Below, piece after piece: positions 38,703-47,564 of a stretch of 64,000 nucleotides of DNA. The translations under genes and the position numbers were made by a program. The first letter of the stretch is position 1, and every line of letters begins with the position of its first letter. The notes below the pieces were generated by a model. It searched no databases. It was given only the letters and a program-made list of their open reading frames with translations, and was not told the DNA's origin. Source of the stretch: Klebsiella quasipneumoniae subsp. quasipneumoniae (GTDB lineage Bacteria; Pseudomonadota; Gammaproteobacteria; Enterobacterales; Enterobacteriaceae). The stretch is taken from assembly GCF_020525925.1 (NCBI RefSeq), contig NZ_CP084877.1, forward strand, positions 62,001 to 126,000, given 5' to 3'.

Positions 38703-39685
38703 TCGACTTCGTGTTATACATACCAGTATTTATAACAGTTTTAATCATCTAAATAGTCTTTTCAAGTATAGAACGTTATATTGAACATCAAACAGTTATT
38801 AAGGCTGGGATTGACTAAAGCGTTTTCTTTTCAAATACAATATGACGGTGTGGCTTTACAACAATACAACTGATGCATGAGCCATCTCTTTGAGTGGATC
38901 AATAGCCCGGCTCTGCATCAGTTGGAACAAGCCGAATGGAGGTTGCCAATTTTCACGACTTATTCAATCACCGTTGACCTGCTCCCCGTATTTTCACACA
39001 GACTGCTGTTAGTTACTTCCGCCTTTGGCACAAAGCAGACGTTAAGACTTACAGCATCGGGAAACTTCTGGATGCCGCGTCAGCGGCATGGAGGCGCCAG
39101 ATGAGGTTACATGTGTCTGTGGCGTCAAATGGCGCCGAAAGCCCGGCGTAGCCGGTTACCGGGCTATAAATTCTGCCACCCTACCCCCTGCCCTGATTAG
39201 CCTTAACCATCTAACAGCAATGAAGAAGTCAAAGTAATCCCTTTTAACCCCGGTGAGCGGGCTTTACGGCGTTTACGACGTAAAGGGCGTGATTTCCGGG
39301 GCCTTAGCGGCGGCAGCTTGCTGCTGACGCTTAGGGGGATGTTCATCAACTATTTCAGCGACACCAGGAAACTTAACACGGTAGCTGCAAAGCCATACCC
39401 GCTCAAAACGTCTCAGGAGCCTCTGTACGCGGTCGGAGTGGTCCCGGCAAGGCGATAGCCGCAGTCGGGGCGTATCTCCGCGTTAGCGGGCCGGAGGGCC
39501 GCTTACGAGCGTGTACCAAACAACTGCCCGCAGCCCCATTCACAGCGATGAAGAAGAGTAGTTACAACACCCATCATTAAAAGCGACACTACTCCCGGCC
39601 TTCGGCCGGGGGCGGCGGCGCTTTTCAGTGGTGGGGAGGGGCACCTGGCCGGCAAACCGGCGCCGGTTTTATGATTAACTTCCTT
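38703..39685. other. Long region without a supported gene, adjoining the origin
   Basis: About 980 bases. The left third is AT-rich and the rest GC-rich with several small inverted repeats (for example TTTACGACGTAAA near 39269). A 75-codon plus-strand frame at 38877-39104 has no ribosome-binding site and no recognisable product. In IncFII plasmids the stretch beyond oriR often lacks conserved genes. Confidence 0.5.
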
Positions 39686-39688
39686 ATG

Positions 39689-39706
39689 AATGCTGTAACT
39701 AATGTG
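39689..39706 (+). other. Tus-binding Ter-like site
   Basis: GAATGCTGTAACTAATGT differs from the E. coli Ter core (TGTTGTAACTA) at one position. IncFII plasmids such as R100 are known to carry Ter sites next to oriR that fix the direction of replication. Confidence 0.6.
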
Positions 39707-40164
39707 GTTCTCCGGTCGGGGCCCGTCGCGAAGCGATGGGAGCTCTTTCTGATGTTGCCGAACCGGCGCGACCGTCAGGTCGCTGCAAGGGCGGGCATTC
39801 TCCGCAGCCTGTCCACAGGGCAGGCGATGAACAGGTTATGTGTTTACAGGATTTATTAAAGGATCTTTAAAAGAGATACAGAGCTGATGTTTAAAAGGAA
39901 CCACGCGCCCTGAAAGGACGACGAGCAGCGCTTTGAGAAAACATCGGTTAGCGCTATATGAAATACTCCCTTGCAGTTATATGTGGATAACAGAAATCGG
40001 CCGTCAGAAGTGACGCCGGCGATAACATTTAAGGCCACGTTGACGCCAGGAAGACCGGAATTATGGTGAGGAAAGCAGACCTGAAGATAAGATAATACGT
40101 AGTAGCCGGCCAACAGGCGTGCGAAAGCCTCCGGCGCCGGCCGGATTTTTTAAGGAAGGTAATG
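39700..40164 (-). other. oriR: Probable IncFII origin of replication oriR
   Basis: It lies directly downstream of repA1, as RepA acts in cis on oriR in IncFII plasmids. It contains a perfect DnaA box (TGTGGATAA, 39982-39990, complement TTATCCACA) and several short inverted repeats. No conserved gene is seen in it. Confidence 0.7.
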
Positions 40165-41022
40165 TTATATGGGGACAGTGGCCAGTCGCGTGTAGTTGTT
40201 CCCGCGCGACAGCAGCATGCGCTCCTGCACACGACGCTCAACCTCACGCTTGAGCGCTTCATGATCGCCCCTGAAGCGGCCGGTGGCGTACTCCCGGGTC
40301 AGTTGCTGACGCACGCGCGTCTCGATATCCTTACGCTGCCGTGAAGCATCCCGCCTGGCGGTTGCCCGCTTCCGGCCGTGACTTTTGCGTTCAGACTGGT
40401 AGCTGCGAAAACGCTCACGCACGAACCGCCACGCTTTTGCGATCAGCTCGTCCATCTCCAGGGGTTTCATTTTCTGCTTTTTGCGCTGCAGGTTTTCCCA
40501 CTCCACACGGCTGCGGCGCGCGGCCACCACAGCCACCTCAGAAACGTCAAGCGCGGAAAACAGAGCCGGGGTGAAGGTGATATCGGTCGGGATGTTACAG
40601 CCGATCTGCGGGTCATATTCCGTCTGATAGGTGATGAGCCCCAGCTCCGCCAGAAACTTCAGCGCCCGGGTGGCACGGCTGACTGACAGGTTACCGCTCC
40701 TGGACTCGGTGGCCAGTCCACACTCGATGGCCATATTGGTAATCGAGCGCTGCACGCGATTGGCCAGCGGATCATAGTGAAAACACATTGCCTGCAGTAG
40801 CGCGTCAATTGCACGCCGGCGCAACAGTGGTGGCATCCTGTGCCGCTTACCCAGCGAACGCAAAAACGCCACATGAATGGAAAAATCAAAACGGGACGTG
40901 AAGCCTTCGGCTTTCGCCATCAGCTTACGGCAGAACGGCAGGGTCTTTTTCCCTTCACGCGGCGTGAATACCGGATTCGGGTTTTTAACCTGTGAATAGT
41001 GGTTTTGAAGGATATCAGTCAC
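40165..41022 (-). CDS. repA: IncFII replication initiator RepA1
   Basis: Replication initiator of 285 aa acting in cis at oriR. It starts [20 protein letters not shown] with the IncFII signature [20 protein letters not shown] and [20 protein letters not shown]. The C-terminal third is very basic, for DNA binding. Its ATG overlaps the end of the Tap leader peptide, so translation is coupled. CopA antisense RNA blocks Tap translation and CopB represses the repA promoter. Confidence 0.97.
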   Translation of the reverse strand: MTDILQNHYSQVKNPNPVFTPREGKKTLPFCRKLMAKAEGFTSRFDFSIHVAFLRSLGKRHRMPPLLRRRAIDALLQAMCFHYDPLANRVQRSITNMAIECGLATESRSGNLSVSRATRALKFLAELGLITYQTEYDPQIGCNIPTDITFTPALFSALDVSEVAVVAARRSRVEWENLQRKKQKMKPLEMDELIAKAWRFVRERFRSYQSERKSHGRKRATARRDASRQRKDIETRVRQQLTREYATGRFRGDHEALKREVERRVQERMLLSRGNNYTRLATVPI

Positions 41023-41092
41023 CGCTTCCTGCGCTTATGTTGCACGGAAGGAGCGAATGACACAGAAACTGATCTTGAAGTTTTCTGAGCAT
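41015..41092 (-). CDS. tap: Tap (RepA6) leader peptide
   Basis: A 25-aa frame from ATG 41092 ([20 protein letters not shown]), ending inside the repA1 start region (stop 41015-41017, repA ATG at 41022). This matches the leader peptide of IncFII plasmids, whose translation is needed for repA1 initiation. An ATG six bases further upstream is an alternative start. Confidence 0.85.
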   Translation of the reverse strand: MLRKLQDQFLCHSLLPCNISAGSGD

Positions 41093-41103
41093 GTACATAT
41101 ACT
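41075..41103 (+). promoter_or_regulatory. copA promoter
   Basis: TTGAAG (41075-41080), 17-bp spacer, TATACT (41098-41103) on the plus strand, opposite to repA. Confidence 0.85.
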
Positions 41104-41108
41104 CCTCG

Positions 41109-41200
41109 CATAGAGCAACACGTTCTATGCAGTTTATGAAGGCCCCGTTAATCTTTTCCTTCCGCCAAGATTGAAGAAGATTATCGGGGTTTTTGCTTTT
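41109..41200 (+). ncRNA. copA: CopA antisense RNA (replication control, incompatibility)
   Basis: About 90 nt, antisense to the repA leader. Stem-loop I is GCATAGA/TTCTATGC (perfect). Stem-loop II spans GGCCCCGTTAATCTTTTCCT to GAAGAAGATTATCGGGG and is followed by TTTTTGCTTTT, giving an intrinsic terminator. It keeps copy number low by preventing Tap and hence RepA translation, and sets IncFII incompatibility. Confidence 0.9.
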
Positions 41201-41308
41201 CTGGTCCCGGGTAGATACCTCATCAGAACCAGTTCCCTGCCACCTTAGGGCGTGGCACACCCAAAATTATTCAGACCATCAACAATCTAGCACTCAATAA
41301 AAACATGA

Positions 41309-41587
41309 TCAAGAATGTGAAGTCTTTACATCTATAAGACCACGTTCTGTAAGCTCTCGCTCGAGGAGTTTCTCGATAAACTGGGCTTGTGTCAGACCTT
41401 CTTCCTCACAAACCGCTATCATCACGTCCTTTAGTGGGTTTTTAACAAAAACCTTAACTTCTTTATGAGTTTCGCGTTTCCGCGCAATTGCGGCAAGCTG
41501 CCTCTCACTGGCAGACATTGGCTTACCTTTCCGGTATGCACGTTTTGCATTCGTAGAGGAAGTGGTTTTATCTGCTGAACGTGACAT
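41309..41587 (-). CDS. copB: Replication regulator CopB (RepA2)
   Basis: Small repressor of 92 aa that shuts the downstream repA promoter. It is basic at the N-terminus ([20 protein letters not shown]) with the family segment [20 protein letters not shown] and a C-terminal helix ([20 protein letters not shown]). Position upstream of copA and repA on the same strand is standard for IncFII. Confidence 0.95.
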   Translation of the reverse strand: MSRSADKTTSSTNAKRAYRKGKPMSASERQLAAIARKRETHKEVKVFVKNPLKDVMIAVCEEEGLTQAQFIEKLLERELTERGLIDVKTSHS

Positions 41588-41906
41588 TTATCGCTCTCCT
41601 GACACCTCAGAAATGTCTTCGGAACGGAGGATACTACAGAACTCTCAGATCCTGCAAATCAATAACTTACTTTCAATTTGCAAGAGATCCTTTCTAAAAT
41701 TGTAATTTGTATTGGCGTACAAATTTCAACTGAATGAGATGCCTATGTCCTCTTTTAGAGAGTGGGAGAGTAGCCCCATCCTGAACTAAAAGTGAGTACC
41801 TTCAGGGGCAAGGCTTAAGAGATAAGATACGAGCGACGGGCGGACCAGGCGCTTTAGCATGGACGTAAGTAAACCGTATTGATGCTCGTTTTATGTCTGA
41901 GGAGCA
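41588..41906. other. Gap between copB and the PLD-family nuclease gene
   Basis: About 320 bases. It should contain the copB promoter on the minus strand. No gene is seen. Confidence 0.4.
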
Positions 41907-42465
41907 TTAATAAGCCCGTTTCCAGTCCGTACCCTGCGACCAGCGAGTCAACCAGTGCTGCAGATAGCGTTGAGCAACGACTGGATCATCCCATACGACA
42001 AGCACGTTCTCTGAATTGACCCGATCAGCGGCGGGTGTAGTTAAAAGACCCGACTTCAATATTGCGGCCGTCGGCAATGATGACTTTGTCGTGCATGATT
42101 TTGTACTGCGACACTGTGCGAACCGGGATGCCGGCATTGACCAGAAGATTCATGGCCGCCAGGCTCGCCTGGTTTTGCTTGCCGGTATTGGCTTTCCAGT
42201 CCAGAACCACTTTCACATCGACACCACGCCGCTTTGCCCTGACAAGCGCACCGGCGACTTCAGGCGAGGTAAAGGAATACCCCATCAGTCGGATTTCCTG
42301 CTGCGCAGAATCAATAGTCTTCAGGACCAACTGCAGAGCCGTTCCTTCCGGAGAATATCCCGTCTCGATGCTGGCGGCATACACGGCCGGAACAGGTGCA
42401 CACAAAGCCAGGCTGATAAGCCCCGACAGACAACATTTGTGGAGTGTACGGTTCATTTTTTTCAC
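41907..42465 (-). pseudogene. PLD-family (Nuc-type) endonuclease, frameshifted
   Basis: A secreted phospholipase D superfamily nuclease that is commonly found beside IncF replicons. It has a signal peptide (MNRTLHKCCLSGLISLALCA) and a single HKD motif (MHDKVIIADGRNIEVGSFNY). Just after that motif, at about 42025-42036, the frame ends in CGC CGC TGA. The expected continuation (ADRVNSENVLVVWDDPVVAQ) is in another frame and ends at 41907. A two-base loss or one-base gain explains this. The catalytic motif survives but the last ~40 residues do not, so activity is doubtful. Confidence 0.88.
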
Positions 42466-42705
42466 AGTATTTCCTTAACGGGTGTTTAAGAAACGCCGGG
42501 AGCGGGGGAAACTGGCTTTTCCCCGTTCCCGGGGTTGGACAACGACGCCATGCGGAGGCGTCAGGATTTTGTGGTATGCCGAAACCAGTAGCAGACGGGT
42601 CCGTCGCCGGTATCGTGGACAGAGCCCAGAAACCATCCATCATGGGGTCAGTTTGGCGACAGGAAAAAATAATGGATATCTAGTAATTATTCTTCAAATC
42701 CAGAG

Positions 42706-42741
42706 TTAAAAATGTGCGGATTCATCACCTGAACCCGCACA
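42706..42741 (-). terminator. Terminator after the bacteriocin immunity gene
   Basis: On the minus strand TGTGCGG/CCGCACA stem, about 15-base loop, followed by TTTTTAA, six bases beyond the immunity stop codon. Confidence 0.82.
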
Positions 42742-42746
42742 TCCAA

Positions 42747-43004
42747 TCACGATTTTTTAAAACCTGGCTTACCGTTAGCAGCTCGCCATTCCTTTACGGT
42801 TTTAACAATTCCTTTCGCCGAAGAATCTTCGCCTACCTTAGGCTTGAAGATGAGGTTCCAACCAGCAGGATGCTCTGTTAGTTGGGCGAACGAATAAATA
42901 GCATCATCGTTCTCTTTGTCAGTTGGAAAATCAGCAGCGATTATTTTACTAACAAAAGCAGTAAATTCTTCTTCCGTAAAATCTGAAATTTTATTACCAG
43001 CCAT
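42747..43004 (-). CDS. DNase bacteriocin immunity protein
   Basis: Acidic 85-aa protein of the colicin E2/E7/E8/E9 and pyocin immunity family (Im9 has 86). The typical N-terminus is KISDFTEEEFTAFVSKI, followed by LTEHPAGWNLIFKPK, which resembles the conserved EHPSGSDLIYYP turn. The start is ATG 43004, one base past the bacteriocin stop, with GGA upstream. It binds the nuclease domain of the adjacent bacteriocin. Confidence 0.93.
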   Translation of the reverse strand: MAGNKISDFTEEEFTAFVSKIIAADFPTDKENDDAIYSFAQLTEHPAGWNLIFKPKVGEDSSAKGIVKTVKEWRAANGKPGFKKS

Positions 43005-43005
43005 T

Positions 43006-45327
43006 TTATTTTCCTTTATGTGTCTCAATATGATTTTTAGGTGTTAGCGCCTTAATGTTATCGACATCCATAACAGCCCCTCCTTGAGATATTTCTTTTT
43101 CGTGGTGTAATTCAATTTTAACACGTTTCCCTACTGATTCTAAAAAGTCCGCAGTAGGTGCCCTTCCAGCTTTCATCTGATTAATATCAGCTTCACTAAA
43201 TTGCTTGCTTAGTGCAGAATCGTCAGCAACCGCTTTCCAGAACGCCCGACGGGTAGAATCAAAACTACCGAAAGTCTTCCCGCGTAATTTATCCGCAATC
43301 TGGGAAGGAACAGGAGCACCATCCCCGGTACTGGCCCCCCCCATCCAGTTATTGCCAACGTTCTGCCCTTTGCCGCTTACTGTACCGGGCATGTTACGAG
43401 GGCTACGGTACATCACATACAGCGGTTTTAGGCCGGACTCCGGTGGAAACACCAGAATAATATCGTCAAAATCGAGGTCATCCGCTACCGGCGTCACGGT
43501 TTTATCTGTAGCCTGTGGCGCCGAAATCTGATCACCGGTATGCAGAATACGCTCCGGTAGTGGTACCGGCCCGCTTAGCGTCAGTGGTCCATTTGCACCA
43601 AGTGCGTCAGCCGGGCTGACAAAAATAGTTTGCGCCGGTACATCTGCGACAGCGGGAAGAGTATAGCCCCAGTAGCCGGTTTCCTTATCCAGTACAGCAC
43701 GAGCGACCTTCACGGCACCGGCAGTATTGGTTTTGACCAGCTGAACATCCAGAATGCCGCTATCATTCATAACCAGACGGCCACGAACCGGCATACTGAC
43801 AGATGTTTTCTGATCTGCTGCTTTATTCAATGCCGCGGTATCAGGCAGACCAAACGCATCGCCAGGCATCATCGAACTGATATCCCGACCGGGCACCATA
43901 TCACTACCGACGCCAACTGATTTCGATAACACAAGACCGACAATGGTTAATGCTACTGGGTTAGCCACCACAGCGATACTTAACGTCGCCAGAGCCTCGC
44001 TGATGAAAGCTCCCAGGCTGGCCGCAGCATCAGCCGACAGAGTAAAACCTCCACGTGACGCAGTTGACCAGGTCAGAGGAATAGCAAAAGGTGCCGCTGT
44101 AGCCGGGATACCCCTGACAGCCTGAATCTCTGAAGATTTCAGTTTATCTGCGGCTGTACAACGGGCCTGCAGCGCTTTTGCTTTTTCAGCAATGGCTCTG
44201 GCCTCCTCAGCGGCTTTCGCTGCTGCATCAGCCTGTCGTTTTTTTTCTGCCGCAGCGGCGGCTGCTGCTTCCGCCTCCTGGCGTTTACGTTCAGCAGCGG
44301 CGGCTTGTTCTGCGGACGCTAATGCAGCCTGGGCAGCCTGACGGCGCGTTTCTGCAGCATTATAGGCAGCTGATGCCTGCAGACTGGCCTGCTCAGCGGC
44401 CGTTGCCTGACTGGCAAGACTGGTAGCAGCATTTCGTTTGTTCACCGCATCATTCTGCTCTGCATCAACCTGAGCTTTTGTGATCCCAGATGGATAGAAC
44501 CGGTATCCCCAGTGGTCATGTTCTTTATTCGAACTGATAACCTCCCATTTTTGGGTACCGTATTGGCCGTTATTATTTAGAGTGAGGCCTTTAATGCTTT
44601 GCTGCAGATCCTGATATTTTTTCTCAGCCTGAGTTGCTACTGGTACGGCATCGATAGCTTCCTTTCGCTTATTCTTCGCTGTATTAAGGGCATTATCTGC
44701 CACTGTTTTCAGGCGTGATGCTTCAGCAGTCGCCTGATTCAGATTATTACGCGCATCAGGAACAGTTTGATGTTGACCTGCAGCAGCCGCAGCAGAAATC
44801 GCATTCTGACGTTCTTTTTCAGCAGCGGCGGATGCCGCTGCTGTTTTCGCTGCGAATGCTTTTGCAGCCTCTTCTGCTTGCTGTTTTTCCTTAGCTACCT
44901 TCTCCGCTCGTGCAGCTTTTTCTGCTTCTGATGGGCCTACAGCCACAAAAGCGCGGGTAGTATGTTCGTTATTACCAGCCCCGGATGATCGGTTTTCCCA
45001 GTATCCCATCTGCCCGTTATGCATAACAAGAGACTGTCCCTGTGGCCCCTGCCCACCCTGACTTCCGCCATTACCGGTAGAAGAACTGCGGACACCATCG
45101 AAGCCACTGACAGTTGTTGAGCCTTCCTCAGAGGACACAGTGTGAATCTGCCCCCGAATATCCGCCATATACCCACCATTACCATCACTGCGAATATTCG
45201 AGACATCTGATGCCCGGATTTGCGTCCCACCAAAACTATTAAACTGATTAGCCACATCACTGGCAGAAGGAGAGCTAAGGCCTGAGCTCGTAGCACCCTC
45301 ACCGTTATAGTTAAATCCACCAATCAC
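43006..45327 (-). CDS. Klebicin/colicin-type DNase bacteriocin
   Basis: Secreted toxin of 773 aa. A Gly/Ser-rich N-terminal translocation part (IGGFNYNGEGATSSGLSSPS) is followed by long Ala-rich coiled coils for receptor binding (about residues 125-395), a pyocin-S-type translocation domain, and a C-terminal HNH DNase (VGNNWMGGAS, IADKLRGKTFGSFDSTRRAF, then ELHHEKEISQGG, ending NHIETHK). GTG 45327 with AGAAGG upstream is preferred over the TTG at 45360. Two overlapping LexA-type boxes upstream imply SOS control. It resembles klebicin B, but I cannot assign the exact type. No lysis gene is seen downstream of the immunity gene. Confidence 0.92.
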   Translation of the reverse strand: MIGGFNYNGEGATSSGLSSPSASDVANQFNSFGGTQIRASDVSNIRSDGNGGYMADIRGQIHTVSSEEGSTTVSGFDGVRSSSTGNGGSQGGQGPQGQSLVMHNGQMGYWENRSSGAGNNEHTTRAFVAVGPSEAEKAARAEKVAKEKQQAEEAAKAFAAKTAAASAAAEKERQNAISAAAAAGQHQTVPDARNNLNQATAEASRLKTVADNALNTAKNKRKEAIDAVPVATQAEKKYQDLQQSIKGLTLNNNGQYGTQKWEVISSNKEHDHWGYRFYPSGITKAQVDAEQNDAVNKRNAATSLASQATAAEQASLQASAAYNAAETRRQAAQAALASAEQAAAAERKRQEAEAAAAAAAEKKRQADAAAKAAEEARAIAEKAKALQARCTAADKLKSSEIQAVRGIPATAAPFAIPLTWSTASRGGFTLSADAAASLGAFISEALATLSIAVVANPVALTIVGLVLSKSVGVGSDMVPGRDISSMMPGDAFGLPDTAALNKAADQKTSVSMPVRGRLVMNDSGILDVQLVKTNTAGAVKVARAVLDKETGYWGYTLPAVADVPAQTIFVSPADALGANGPLTLSGPVPLPERILHTGDQISAPQATDKTVTPVADDLDFDDIILVFPPESGLKPLYVMYRSPRNMPGTVSGKGQNVGNNWMGGASTGDGAPVPSQIADKLRGKTFGSFDSTRRAFWKAVADDSALSKQFSEADINQMKAGRAPTADFLESVGKRVKIELHHEKEISQGGAVMDVDNIKALTPKNHIETHKGK

Positions 45328-45440
45328 ACATTTCCTTCTTTTGTTTTTTTTGTTTTCCAATTTTCTGAAATACGGCGTGCGGTTTATTGCTTCAGGACAG
45401 CTATCCGGAGGCTGTTATTAGTTCTCTGCCACGCCAGTTA

Positions 45441-45470
45441 CTGCATATAAAAGCATGTATTTATATACAA
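45441..45470 (-). promoter_or_regulatory. Two overlapping LexA (SOS) boxes
   Basis: Minus-strand TTGTATATAAATACAT (45455-45470) and ATGCTTTTATATGCAG (45441-45456) overlap by two bases. Each is close to CTG-N10-CAG. Tandem overlapping boxes are typical of colicin promoters. Confidence 0.75.
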
Positions 45471-45682
45471 TATTTTGATGCTGCTCTTGATATACCAGCT
45501 CTGTCAATATGTCGTGGTTAACAATATTTTTATTTATTTTCATTCACTTAAAAATAACAGCAGAGGTGGACCCGAGGCAGAATGCGGATCATCAGAAAGA
45601 AAAAAACGATTTGAGCTCTGATTCATAGCCCGATAGATTACTTAGTTCCCCCGAGTGCACGATAAAAAAGAGAGTATTTCTG

Positions 45683-46228
45683 ATGCCATTACCTGAGCGA
45701 ATGAAACCCGCACGGGTCACCCGTAAACAGATGAAAGAACTGGTCAGTCAGCTGAATGACATTCTCGATCACATCGATAACGGGATGGACGAAAACAATG
45801 AAGAACTAAAACAGATGATGGCAGACTGGAATGCACAGGTCGTCATGCCCTGCGGGTTCTCTGATTTTCGTGATTTTTCATCCTGGACAAGTGCACTAGA
45901 TTTCACCAGGATGGCGCTTAATCAGGAAAAATACCTTGATGACTTTACATGGACAGAACTGAACGACGTTATCAACTTCATACGCAAAGCAGAAGGTAGT
46001 GCATCTGACCACAGCTATGCACTCCAGTTACTGGAGATTAATTTCAGGGCAAACCCACTGGATCTCATCTATCACCCTGACTGCTGGTTCAATGATGAAG
46101 CATTGTTTCATGCTCGGCTGACTACCGAAGAAATTGGTGGCTACCTGATGAAAAAATCAGGTCGATGGCTCAACGATGCACCGGATATCCAGCTGGTGTA
46201 TGCCATCCCCCAGGATGTTTATGATTAA
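45683..46228 (+). CDS. Hypothetical protein divergent from the bacteriocin
   Basis: Acidic, soluble 181-aa protein (MPLPERMKPARVTRKQMKEL, then LNDILDHIDNGMDENNEELK), with no signal peptide or membrane segment. Frame use is continuous and the ATG has AGAGAG upstream. No family recognised. It is the only plus-strand gene in the right third of the window. Confidence 0.7.
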   Translation: MPLPERMKPARVTRKQMKELVSQLNDILDHIDNGMDENNEELKQMMADWNAQVVMPCGFSDFRDFSSWTSALDFTRMALNQEKYLDDFTWTELNDVINFIRKAEGSASDHSYALQLLEINFRANPLDLIYHPDCWFNDEALFHARLTTEEIGGYLMKKSGRWLNDAPDIQLVYAIPQDVYD

Positions 46229-46442
46229 CCAAGTCACCATTTACCATAATCCCTTAATTGTAAGCACCGCCAGAACGGCCTCAGGGCGTTTCTGACGGGA
46301 AACTGGCAAAACACCGAAAACCCGCCAGAAACGCGCAGGGGCTGTTTTTACGGCATGCATGAGTATGCACGCAAGTGCATAGCGCGGAAATTCATGCCAT
46401 TCAGCCAGGGTAAGTCCTGTTTCCGGCGTTCTTCTGATTCCG

Positions 46443-46790
46443 TTATAAATCTTTCCAGTCAGGTAATTTATTCATCTTTCGGCGCCACAGATGAAACAGT
46501 GCCATCGTCAGGCCAAATAACACGCCCGCAATAAGACTGATTTTGCAAGCGAACAGGGGTGGCATCCCCTGGGCCCGCCACACCATCCAGTACATCCACA
46601 GTCCGTATCCGACGGAGAAAGAGCCTGCCATCACGCCAAAAACCTGCCAGAACGGAGCAAACGGCAGCGGGGGAATGTTTATCCCCAGCCGCCACAACAG
46701 TCGTATCAGAAGCGGTGCATAATTGCTTTTCCACATCTTACGGCTGGCCATTATCGCCAGCGCCTTTTGTTTCCGCGCTTCAAAATCCAT
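46443..46790 (-). CDS. Small inner-membrane protein, DUF6404-like
   Basis: A 115-aa protein with a soluble basic N-terminus (MDFEARKQKALAIMASRKMW) and two membrane segments (PFWQVFGVMAGSFSVGYGLW and CKISLIAGVLFGLTMALFHL). Located just downstream of finO on the same strand, as in many IncF plasmids. The DUF name is from memory. Function unknown. Confidence 0.7.
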   Translation of the reverse strand: MDFEARKQKALAIMASRKMWKSNYAPLLIRLLWRLGINIPPLPFAPFWQVFGVMAGSFSVGYGLWMYWMVWRAQGMPPLFACKISLIAGVLFGLTMALFHLWRRKMNKLPDWKDL

Positions 46791-46809
46791 TTCCTCTCCT
46801 CGATTGTAT

Positions 46810-47406
46810 TCAGCCAGCTGACTGGCTCCGCATACGCTCAGTTCGCAGGAGTTCTTTCATCATGCGCTCGCTGGCGTACTGCGCTTCCCCTGCAGTGACG
46901 GTCGCGACGGCGTTCCCCTGCAGATCATAGCGGGCGGCTCCCTCCTTCATCCGGGACAGATAGCCCGCAGACCGGGTCAGACTCTTCAGGCACTTAATCA
47001 CCTGTTTATGCGACAGCGGCAGGTCACGGTTCACAATGTCGGCAAACAGCTGTTCGCGCATGCCCGTTGCCAGCAGACGGGGTGAGTTTCCGTCGAACAG
47101 CTGTGGCCAGAATGCCTTCAGCGTCATAATGGCCTGTTCCGGCGGCAGCAGGCGAAGATAACGCACCGGAGGTGGCGTCTTTACCGCGTTAACCGGCACC
47201 GGCGCAGCGTTGCGCGCGGCGGCTTCGGCCGCTTGTTTAACCTTCTCAAGTTTCTCTTTTTTTGCCTTCCAGGCCGGCGGGGACGAGACCACCACGACCT
47301 TCTTTCGGCGCACCACACCAGGAGCAGGGGTTGCCTCTGCGGGGGCCGTACTGTTCTCCGCCGGTTTTCGTTTCAGGCTCAGTACAGGGCGTTTTTCTTC
47401 ACTCAT
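46810..47406 (-). CDS. finO: Fertility inhibition protein FinO
   Basis: RNA chaperone of 198 aa that protects FinP antisense RNA and promotes its pairing with traJ mRNA, so repressing transfer. It has a basic, flexible N-terminus (VVRRKKVVVVSSPPAWKAKK) and the FinO/ProQ core (LPPEQAIMTLKAFWPQLFDG, then LLATGMREQLFADIVNRDLP). The start is ATG 47406 (MSEEKRPVLSLKRKP). The gene appears intact, so transfer should be repressed. Confidence 0.96.
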   Translation of the reverse strand: MSEEKRPVLSLKRKPAENSTAPAEATPAPGVVRRKKVVVVSSPPAWKAKKEKLEKVKQAAEAAARNAAPVPVNAVKTPPPVRYLRLLPPEQAIMTLKAFWPQLFDGNSPRLLATGMREQLFADIVNRDLPLSHKQVIKCLKSLTRSAGYLSRMKEGAARYDLQGNAVATVTAGEAQYASERMMKELLRTERMRSQSAG

Positions 47407-47539
47407 AAGGGGCCATATCAATAAAAGCTACAGGTCTGTGCTATACGATACGCTAACGGTATCATCGTTTCACCTCGCAATGCAGTGGACACAACGATGA
47501 TGTCCCCTTTGTCACGTTTACGGGCAATGTGCCCGCCCC

Positions 47540-47564
47540 CCGGACCTGTGTCCGGTTTTTTTTT
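47540..47564 (+). terminator. Plus-strand terminator between traX and finO
   Basis: CCGGAC-CTGT-GTCCGG followed by nine T on the plus strand, facing against the tra operon. Its T-run overlaps the traX stop codon. It would end transcripts antisense to the finO leader or stop transcription running into traX from the left. Confidence 0.7.

Noticed and set aside
38877..39104. A 75-codon plus-strand gene near the origin
   Set aside because: No ribosome-binding site and no recognisable family.
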